This document shows, one piece after another, positions 58,268-64,000 of a DNA stretch of 64,000 nucleotides. The notes under the pieces were generated by a model that saw only the letters and a program-made list of their open reading frames with translations, ran no database searches and had not been told where the DNA came from. This DNA comes from Streptomyces sp. NBC_00539 (GTDB lineage Bacteria > Actinomycetota > Actinomycetes > Streptomycetales > Streptomycetaceae): the NCBI RefSeq assembly GCF_036346105.1, contig NZ_CP107811.1, forward strand, positions 3,106,501 to 3,170,500, given 5' to 3'. Both the position numbers and the translations under genes were made by a program. The number at the start of each line of letters is the position of its first letter. Within the stretch, counting starts at the first letter, position 1.

Positions 58268-58534
58268 CGCAGATGCACCCCCTTCGATCCCCGTCAGGGT
58301 ATCGAACCCGTATTCGAAAATGGCGCTCTCGCCGACAACACCGCTCTTTCGAGTGACCTTGCTCAAGGATTGGCCGCCGCTGCCGATGGAGATCCTTTCA
58401 GCAGGGAGGCGGGCCGCTCGGGGAAGACGGTCCGAAGGGGATGACCTTGAGAGCTCGGGGCTCCAGGTCAGTCAGGGGAGGATCGGTCCCGGCGCCGCAA
58501 GGCGCCGGGACCGCTTGCGTCACCCGCCGCGCCG

Positions 58535-59227
58535 TCAGCGCTTCGCGACGAACACGTGCGAGGCGATCTCCGCCCCCAGCTCCGCGGCCTCGCCGCCGCT
58601 GCCGACCAGCACCCCGCCCGGGGACTCCGTCACGCTGACCACCGACCCGGGCTGCACCCCGGCCCGCCGCAGCGTGTACATCAGCTGGGCGTCGGTCTGG
58701 ATCGGCTCGCCGATCCGGCGCACCACCACGGTCTTGCCCTCGGCGCCCGGGTCCAGCTCCGAGAGGCTGACCATGCCGGCCTCCAGGAACGGGTCCGCCT
58801 CGGCCTTCTCGCCCAGCTCCTCCAGCCCCGGGATCGGGTTCCCGTACGGCGACTCCGTCGGGTGGCGCAGCAGCTCCAGCACCCGCCGCTCCACCGCCTC
58901 GCTCATCACGTGCTCCCAGCGGCAGGCCTCGGCGTGCACCTGCTCCCACTCCAGCCCGATGACGTCGACGAGCAGGCACTCGGCCAGCCGGTGCTTGCGC
59001 ATCACGCGCGTCGCCAGCCGCCGCCCCTCCTCCGTCAGCTCCAGGTGCCGGTCGCTGGCGACGGCCACCAGGCCGTCGCGCTCCATCCGGGCGACCGTCT
59101 GGCTCACCGTCGGGCCGCTCTGATCGAGCCGCTCGGCGATCCGGGCTCGCATGGGGACCACGCCTTCCTCTTCCAGTTCGAGGATGGTGCGGAGGTACAT
59201 CTCCGTCGTGTCGATCAGTCCGGACAT
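58535..59227 (-). CDS. dmdR1: DmdR1, DtxR/IdeR-family iron repressor
   Basis: 230 residues. The N-terminal winged HTH (about 1-73), dimerisation domain (about 74-140) and C-terminal SH3-like domain are all present. Both metal sites are intact and at DtxR numbering: Met10, Cys102, Glu105 and His106 (regulatory site), and His79, Glu83 and His98 (ancillary site). With Fe2+ it represses siderophore and iron-uptake genes. It is divergent from the SIS-domain gene, with a DasR-like site in the intergenic region. Confidence 0.93.
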   Translation of the reverse strand: MSGLIDTTEMYLRTILELEEEGVVPMRARIAERLDQSGPTVSQTVARMERDGLVAVASDRHLELTEEGRRLATRVMRKHRLAECLLVDVIGLEWEQVHAEACRWEHVMSEAVERRVLELLRHPTESPYGNPIPGLEELGEKAEADPFLEAGMVSLSELDPGAEGKTVVVRRIGEPIQTDAQLMYTLRRAGVQPGSVVSVTESPGGVLVGSGGEAAELGAEIASHVFVAKR

Positions 59228-59272
59228 TCGTGCCCCTCGGATTGCGTGCGCTGGCCCTGCCCCCAATTCTGA
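58556..59272 (+). other. Antisense open frame opposite dmdR1 (Adm-like)
   Basis: A 238-residue open frame (Leu/His/Arg-rich) runs along almost the whole of dmdR1 on the opposite strand. S. coelicolor has been reported to express an antiparallel gene, adm, in this position. High GC alone often creates long antisense frames, so coding status here is uncertain. Confidence 0.35.
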
Positions 59273-59391
59273 CGCATCGGGCCGACAACCGTCCCGTGCC
59301 GAACGTCAAGGCCGGTACGGGACGTCCGCCCGGGCCCCTCCCACGCCCACGGGCTCCGCGCCCCCCGGATTGACGTTCGTATTGACACGCC

Positions 59392-59407
59392 CTTGGTCCA
59401 GACCGCA
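59392..59407. promoter_or_regulatory. DasR-responsive element (dre)-like site
   Basis: CTTGGTCCAGACCGCA shares the core TGGTCnAGACC with the DasR consensus ACTGGTCTAGACCACT (11 of 16 matches). It lies between dmdR1 and the SIS-domain gene. In S. coelicolor DasR links N-acetylglucosamine to iron control through this intergenic region, as I recall. Confidence 0.65.
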
Positions 59408-59481
59408 CGGTGAGCGGCGGACACCGCGGCGGACACCGGCGCAACCCACCCGCACCCCACCCCTGGAAGGGCCTTCGGCGT

Positions 59482-60237
59482 ATGAGCGAGAGCAAGCTGG
59501 CCGGGCAGTTCTTCGACGCCGCCATCGGCCTGCTGGAGCGGGTGCGGGACGAGGAAGCCGGGCCGATCGGCGCGGCGGGGGCGGCCATCGCCGACGCCGT
59601 CGCCGGCGGCAAGCGGCTCTTCGCCTTCGGCGCCGGGCACTCCTCGCTGCCCGCCCAGGACGTGGTCTACCGGGCCGGCGGGCTGGCCCTGATGAACTTC
59701 CTCGCCGTGCCCGGCACCGCGGGCATCGACGTCATGCCGGCCACCCTCGGAAGCGCCCTGGAGCGCGTCGACGGCCTCGCCGCGGCCGTTCTGGACAGCA
59801 GCCCGGCCGCCGAGGGCGACGTCCTCGTGATCATTTCCCTTTCGGGGCGCAACGCCCTGCCGGTCGAGATGGCCGTGAACGCCCGCGCCATCGGCCTCAC
59901 GGTGATCGGCGTGACCTCCGTGGCGTACGCGACCGGGACCCGGTCGCGGCACGCGTCGGGCACCTTCCTCAAGGACCACTGCGACATCGTCCTCGACAGC
60001 AAGATCGCGGTCGGCGACGCCGAGCTGAGCCTCGACGGCATCGACGCGCCCTTCGCACCCGCCTCCACCGTCGTGACCTGCGCGATCATGCAGGCCGTGA
60101 TGGCGGCGGCGGCCGGCGAACTGGCCACGCGCGGGCTGCAGCCGCCGCTGCTGCGCTCGGGCAACGTCGACGGCGGCCACGAGTGGAACGGCCGCGTCAT
60201 GCAGGAGTACGGCGACCGGATCTTCTTCCGCCACTGA
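59482..60237 (+). CDS. SIS-domain sugar-phosphate protein (NagS-like)
   Basis: 251 residues with one SIS domain (about 35-190). FAFGAGHSSLPAQDVVYRAGGL and VIISLSGRNALPVEMA form the phosphosugar-binding loops. It resembles MurQ- or GmhA-like proteins. The S. coelicolor protein in the same position next to dmdR1 has, to my memory, been described as acting on N-acetylglucosamine 6-phosphate (NagS). The dre-like site upstream fits amino-sugar control. The symbol is withheld because orthology rests on position and recollection. Confidence 0.82.
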   Translation: MSESKLAGQFFDAAIGLLERVRDEEAGPIGAAGAAIADAVAGGKRLFAFGAGHSSLPAQDVVYRAGGLALMNFLAVPGTAGIDVMPATLGSALERVDGLAAAVLDSSPAAEGDVLVIISLSGRNALPVEMAVNARAIGLTVIGVTSVAYATGTRSRHASGTFLKDHCDIVLDSKIAVGDAELSLDGIDAPFAPASTVVTCAIMQAVMAAAAGELATRGLQPPLLRSGNVDGGHEWNGRVMQEYGDRIFFRH

Positions 60238-60324
60238 GGGCTGTCCGTGCGGCGCGGGCCGCCGAGGTCCGCGGGGGACGGCCCGGCCGGACGGGCGAAG
60301 GCCCCGGCCGGCGCCGCCCCCGGC

Positions 60325-61704
60325 TCAGAGGTCCGCCGGGCGGCCCGTCGTGTGGCGGGCCAGGTCCAGGTCCGCCGCGACCCGGGCCGCCACCTCCTCC
60401 GCGTACAGGGCGTCCGCGCGCTCGAACGCCGGGCGCGAGGCGCCCCGCAGGAACGTCAGCGCGCCCAGGGTCCGGCCCCGGCTGCGCAGCACCGTGCACA
60501 GGGCGTGCGCCGCGTCCGGGGGCCAGTGCCGGGCCCGCGCCCACGCCTCGGGCGGCTCCCCCGCCGGGACGCTGGCCCGCACCGGGCCGATCCGGTCCAG
60601 GGCCTGCAAGGCCGGGTGCATGCCCGCGTACCGGACCGGGATCGCGCCCGGCTCCGGCAGCAGCAGGGTCTGCCCCGACGGCGACACCGCCGAGCGGACG
60701 AGCCGTCTGCGGCGTCCGGGCACGGCCGGGTCGGTGCGCGGGTCCGCCGGGCCGTCGAGGACGTCGGGAACGTCCAGGACGTCCACCAGCGCGTGCTCCG
60801 CGAAACCGGCCAGGGCGAAGTCCAGCCGTACGGCGGCTGCCTCCGCCGGGTCCTCGCACTCGGCGGCGGCCCGCCCCGCCCGGTAGAGCTGGTTGGACCG
60901 GAACCGCAGCTGCCCGGTGTCCAGCTCGGCCTGCCTGGCCTCGGTGACGTCCTGGAACAGCCAGCCGACCCCGAGCGGCACCGGCAGCTCCGCCAGCGGC
61001 GAGGCCAGCCGCAGGAACCCCGAGCGCCAGCACCGCCTCCGCACCCCTTCCGGCGTACGGACCGAGACCCACAGCTCCAGCGGCGCGGGCGGGACCCCCT
61101 CCGCCAGCACGTGCTGGAGCGCGCCCTCCAGTTCCTCCACGCCCTGCGCCAGCAGCTCCCCGAGCGGTCGCCCCAGCAGGGCGGTGCGCCCGGACCCGAA
61201 GGCGCGGGCGGCGTGCAGGTTCACCACGGCCGGGCGTAAGTCGACGTCGACCAGGACGACCCCCCAGGAGGCGTCCTCCAGCAGCGCCTCGCTCAGGGCG
61301 ATGGACCGCTCCAGGTCGATCTGCGCGTGCACCTCGCTGAACGCGCAGTAGACGCCGGCGGGCTTGCCGTCCGCGCCAGGCACCCCGGCGGACTGGGTCC
61401 GTACGAGGACCCGGCCGCCGTCCTTGGTCAGCAGCGCGAACTCGTGCACGTGCCGGCCGGGCGAGTCCTGGGCGGACATCAGCCGGTCCTCCACGTCGTG
61501 CGCGTCGGCCGCGCGCACCGCCCAGCCGGCGAACCCGCGCCGGCCGACGGCCTCGGCGGCGGTCCAGCCGAGGATCCGCTCGGCTTCGCGGTTCCAGTGG
61601 GTGATCACGCCGTCGGCGTCGAACGCGCACAGGGCGGCGTCCATCCCGTCCAGCAGCGCTGCGAGCAGATCGTCGGCGGTCTCGTTACGTCCGGAAACAC
61701 TCAC
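60325..61704 (-). CDS. PAS/GAF signalling protein without an output domain
   Basis: 459 residues. PAS 1 is at about 14-125 (ALCAFDADGVITHWNREAERILGWTAAEAVGR), PAS 2 at about 140-260 (GVVLVDVDLRPAVVNLHAARAFG) and a GAF-like region at about 290-450. There is no kinase, PP2C or GGDEF output, so it may act by binding another protein. Streptomyces often fuses such modules to PP2C phosphatases; the output here is missing or encoded elsewhere. A high-GC single gene. Confidence 0.8.
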   Translation of the reverse strand: MSVSGRNETADDLLAALLDGMDAALCAFDADGVITHWNREAERILGWTAAEAVGRRGFAGWAVRAADAHDVEDRLMSAQDSPGRHVHEFALLTKDGGRVLVRTQSAGVPGADGKPAGVYCAFSEVHAQIDLERSIALSEALLEDASWGVVLVDVDLRPAVVNLHAARAFGSGRTALLGRPLGELLAQGVEELEGALQHVLAEGVPPAPLELWVSVRTPEGVRRRCWRSGFLRLASPLAELPVPLGVGWLFQDVTEARQAELDTGQLRFRSNQLYRAGRAAAECEDPAEAAAVRLDFALAGFAEHALVDVLDVPDVLDGPADPRTDPAVPGRRRRLVRSAVSPSGQTLLLPEPGAIPVRYAGMHPALQALDRIGPVRASVPAGEPPEAWARARHWPPDAAHALCTVLRSRGRTLGALTFLRGASRPAFERADALYAEEVAARVAADLDLARHTTGRPADL

Positions 61705-61843
61705 CTGGCACCCCCTGCAGGTGTTCGCGTATGCGGCACGTCAGATCATTGAACTGGAACGTGACGCAGCCCACACCCCCTTCCCCGAATCGTCCCGTTT
61801 TTTCCCCTCCGGCCGCCCGGGCGAAGTCGGGGCCGTAAATGCC

Positions 61844-62087
61844 TTGAGCGACTCGGGACGGGCTCGTAGGCTCTGCCGTACACGAGAAGGGAGGTGGTTC
61901 CCGAAATGTACGGAAACCGGACGCGTGAGGTGGCTGCGGGCTAAAGCGCCCGTCGTCGCACGCACCCAGTGCGGTGCCCGGCGGGAACGCCAGGCGCCAA
62001 TCCCAAGCAGTCACCCGACCCGCGGGCTCGCCGGTACGTCCGGCCGGCTCCTCTCACTGCAGGAGAGGATCCCGAGCCCGCGGGTCG
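61844..62087 (+). ncRNA. Candidate freestanding RNA with promoter, micro-ORF and terminator
   Basis: A near-ideal housekeeping promoter is present: TTGAGC (61844-61849), 17 bp, TAGGCT (61867-61872), predicting a start near 61879. The transcript would include an SD-like GGGAGG and a 12-codon ORF (61906-61944) and end in a long hairpin: 15-nt perfect arms at 62016-62030 and 62073-62087, with a smaller CTCCT/AGGAG stem inside the loop. No gene lies downstream on this strand until 63046, and pdxH converges on it. It could be a small RNA, or a micro-peptide mRNA. Confidence 0.55.
61906..61944 (+). CDS. 12-codon micro-ORF (possible leader peptide)
   Basis: ATG to TAA encodes MYGNRTREVAAG. GGGAGG lies 11 nt upstream, slightly far for an SD. 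It has no amino-acid run typical of attenuator leaders. It may be translated within the RNA candidate described at 61844-62087, or be fortuitous. Confidence 0.3.
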   Translation: MYGNRTREVAAG

Positions 62088-62182
62088 TCTGCATTTCCGG
62101 GGCTCCCCGCGCGCCCTGCGCTCTCCGGGCCTCCCGGACTCCCCGGATGTCCGGCCTCCCGGCCGTCCCTCCTGCGGGACCG

Positions 62183-62845
62183 CTACGGGCAGAGCCGCTC
62201 GACCCGCCACTGCCCGCCCTCGCGGACGTAGCGCAGCCGGTCGTGCAGCCGGTTCTCGTGGCCCTGCCAGAACTCCACCGCCTCGGGCACCACCCGCAGG
62301 CCTCCCCACTCCGGCGGCACCGGCACCTGCTCGCCCTCCGGGTAGCGCTCCGCCAGCTCCGCGTAGCGCCGGTCCAGCTCCGCCCGGGAGCCGATCACCT
62401 GGGACTGCGCACTCGCCCAGGCCCCCAGCTGCGAGCCGTGCGGGCGCGAACGGAAGTACGCGGCGGTCTCGTCGCGGCCGATCCGGGCGGCCGTACCCGT
62501 CACGATGACCTGGCGGGCGATCGGGTGCCAGGGGAACAGCAGCGACACGTACGGGTTCTCGGCGATCTCGACCCCCTTGCGGGAGGCGTAGTTGGTGAAG
62601 AAGACGAAGCCCCGCTCGTCGAACTGCTTGAGCAGCACCGTGCGGGAGCTGGGCCGCCCGTCGGCGGTCGCGGTCGAGACGACCATCGCGTTGGGTTCGA
62701 AGAGGTGCGACGCGGCGGTCTGCCGGAACCACAGCGCGAACTGCTGCATCGGGTCCCCGGCGAGGCTCTCCTCGTCGACGATCTCGGAGCGATAGTGCTT
62801 GCGCATGGTGGCGGGATCAAGGTCCTGGTGGGTCACGCGGGCCAT
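62183..62845 (-). CDS. pdxH: Pyridoxine/pyridoxamine 5'-phosphate oxidase
   Basis: A 220-residue FMN enzyme with the full PdxH layout: [43 protein letters not shown] (FMN/PLP binding), [17 protein letters not shown] and the C-terminal [31 protein letters not shown]. It makes PLP from PNP or PMP. It is divergent from the citrate synthase-like gene. Confidence 0.95.
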   Translation of the reverse strand: MARVTHQDLDPATMRKHYRSEIVDEESLAGDPMQQFALWFRQTAASHLFEPNAMVVSTATADGRPSSRTVLLKQFDERGFVFFTNYASRKGVEIAENPYVSLLFPWHPIARQVIVTGTAARIGRDETAAYFRSRPHGSQLGAWASAQSQVIGSRAELDRRYAELAERYPEGEQVPVPPEWGGLRVVPEAVEFWQGHENRLHDRLRYVREGGQWRVERLCP

Positions 62846-62887
62846 CCTGCCGCAGTGCGACCGCCAGGGGTGTGCCGTATGTCACGC

Positions 62888-62906
62888 TTCCGCAGGCCAT
62901 GCGGAA
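62888..62906. promoter_or_regulatory. Inverted repeat between pdxH and the citrate synthase-like gene
   Basis: TTCCGCAGGCCATGCGGAA has 7-bp perfect arms around a 5-bp centre. It lies 42 bp upstream of the pdxH start (62845), in the divergent promoter, and is a candidate operator. Confidence 0.5.
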
Positions 62907-63045
62907 CGGACAAAATCTTGGGGCCGGTCCGAGGGTCCCCGCACGGATGACCATCGGCCGTGCCGGGCATCAACGGGGATGACCGCGCCGGACCGCGAAT
63001 CACGCCGGGAGCCGCGCGTGTTCGCACTATCTGAGGAGCCGCCTG

Positions 63046-64000
63046 ATGTCCGACTTCGTACCCGGGCTCGAAGGGGTCGTCGCGTTCGAGACGGAGATCG
63101 CCGAGCCCGACAAGGAGGGCGGGTCCCTCCGCTACCGGGGGGTGGACATCGAAGACCTGGTCGGCCACGTCTCCTTCGGGAACGTGTGGGGCCTGCTGGT
63201 CGACGGTGCCTTCAACCCCGGTCTGCCGGCCGCCGAGCCCTTCCCGATCCCGGTGCACTCCGGTGACATCCGGGTCGACGTGCAGTCCGCGCTGGCGATG
63301 CTGGCCCCCGTGTGGGGTCTGAAACCGCTCCTCGACATCGACGAGCGGACGGCGCGGGACGACCTGGCGCGGGCGGCCGTGATGGCGCTGTCCTACGTCG
63401 CCCAGTCGGCCCGCGGCCAGGGACTGCCGATGGTGCCGCAGAAGGAGATCGACAAGGCCGAGTCCGTCGTCGAGCGGTTCATGATCCGCTGGCGGGGCGA
63501 GCCGGACCCCCGGCACGTCAAGGCCGTCGACGCGTACTGGACCTCCGCCGCCGAGCACGGCATGAACGCCTCCACCTTCACCGCTCGGGTGATCGCCTCC
63601 ACCGGCGCCGACGTGGCGGCGGCGCTCTCGGGCGCCGTCGGGGCGATGTCCGGGCCGCTGCACGGCGGGGCGCCGTCCCGGGTCCTCGGCATGATCGAGG
63701 AGATCGAGCGCACCGGCGACGCCGTGGCCTACGTGAAGAAGGCCCTGGACAAGGGCGAGCGGCTGATGGGCTTCGGACACCGGGTCTACCGGGCCGAGGA
63801 CCCGCGTGCCCGCGTGCTGCGGCGCACCGCCAAGGAGTTGGACGCGCCGCGCTACGAGGTCGCCGCCGCGCTGGAGAAGGCGGCGCTGGAGGAACTGCAC
63901 GCGCGCCGTCCCGACCGGGTGCTCGCGACGAACGTGGAGTTCTGGGCGGCGATCATGCTGGACTTCGCGGAGGTCCCGGCGCACATGTTCACCTCGATGT
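63046..64000 (+). CDS. Citrate synthase-like protein (5' part)
   Basis: The first 318 residues are present; the frame runs off the window end. LHGGAP (about residue 207, catalytic His) and GFGHRVYRAEDPRARVL (second active-site His/Arg region) identify citrate or 2-methylcitrate synthase. The catalytic Asp would lie beyond the window. The length and short N-terminus suit the actinobacterial citrate synthase 2 group. GAGGAG is well placed before the ATG. It condenses an acyl-CoA with oxaloacetate; whether the substrate is acetyl- or propionyl-CoA cannot be decided. Confidence 0.92.
   Translation, partial: MSDFVPGLEGVVAFETEIAEPDKEGGSLRYRGVDIEDLVGHVSFGNVWGLLVDGAFNPGLPAAEPFPIPVHSGDIRVDVQSALAMLAPVWGLKPLLDIDERTARDDLARAAVMALSYVAQSARGQGLPMVPQKEIDKAESVVERFMIRWRGEPDPRHVKAVDAYWTSAAEHGMNASTFTARVIASTGADVAAALSGAVGAMSGPLHGGAPSRVLGMIEEIERTGDAVAYVKKALDKGERLMGFGHRVYRAEDPRARVLRRTAKELDAPRYEVAAALEKAALEELHARRPDRVLATNVEFWAAIMLDFAEVPAHMFTSM

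Noticed and set aside
61844-62087. Known riboswitch (cobalamin, ydaO/c-di-AMP) as explanation for the structured region
   Set aside because: I could not find the conserved core boxes of these classes, and there is no downstream gene on the strand.
1-64000. tRNA, rRNA, CRISPR arrays, transposases or prophage genes
   Set aside because: None was recognised by eye. A dedicated tRNA or CRISPR search was not possible here.

Overview
The window is high-GC actinobacterial DNA with Streptomyces hallmarks: GTG starts, leaderless TAnnnT promoters, GTGA/ATGA gene overlaps, and regulators I recognise from that genus. The strongest anchors are AfsK (Ser/Thr kinase with PQQ repeats), AfsS and the iron repressor DmdR1. 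The gene order (afsR-afsS ... afsK, TetR ... purU ... dmdR1, SIS protein, PAS protein, pdxH, citrate synthase-like) resembles, as I recall it, the S. coelicolor SCO44xx-SCO43xx chromosomal region.

Layout. (1) 1-3.4 kb: the 3' end of afsR, the small activator gene afsS with a repeat-type AfsR/PhoP-like promoter and a repeat-rich 3' region ending in a perfect hairpin, then a DUF4232-like lipoprotein gene. (2) 3.4-14.6 kb: a methyltransferase, the first catabolic genes (FadD3-like ligase; Ltp thiolase, DUF35 protein and crotonase), small membrane and secreted proteins, pterin dehydratase, cyclophilin, afsK and a glyoxalase-fold protein. (3) 14.9-39.2 kb: a TetR regulator and a large set of acyl-CoA-type catabolic genes (four acyl-CoA dehydrogenase genes, a second Ltp thiolase, a second DUF35 protein, flavin monooxygenase, HsaB-like flavin reductase, ADP-forming acyl-CoA ligase, crotonase, SDR, zinc alcohol dehydrogenase, cyclase-family hydrolase, amidohydrolase, a second acyl-CoA ligase). 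(4) 39-56 kb: core and accessory genes, including an EF-hand protein, an ECF sigma factor with an unusual fused anti-sigma, purU, a solute-binding lipoprotein, a repeat-rich membrane protein, an XRE-TPR regulator, a Prim-Pol-like protein, an ABC exporter, a CHAP hydrolase with C-terminal repeats, a 55-residue secreted peptide and a TrmB/LuxR regulator. (5) 56-64 kb: ECF41-type sigma factor, alpha/beta hydrolase, dmdR1 with a DasR-like site, a SIS protein, a PAS/GAF protein, a freestanding RNA candidate, pdxH and the start of a citrate synthase-like gene.

The most interesting result is a shared operator. A 15-bp palindrome, CTGACG-N3-CGTCAG, occurs upstream of nearly every catabolic transcription unit between 5.9 and 37.6 kb (nine sites in promoter regions, one in each of two convergent or paired settings noted below). 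This points to one regulon for an acyl-CoA pathway resembling steroid, alicyclic or terpenoid side-chain and ring degradation. The TetR gene at 14886 is the obvious candidate regulator. The steroid ring-opening enzymes (KstD, KshAB, HsaC) are not in the window, so the substrate is unknown.

Other points of interest: the 55-aa peptide with duplicated TTVWE motifs near a LuxR-type regulator; a promoter, micro-ORF and terminator cassette at 61844-62087 with no downstream gene on its strand; the long open frame antisense to dmdR1; and the zinc-finger/MDMPI anti-sigma fusion.
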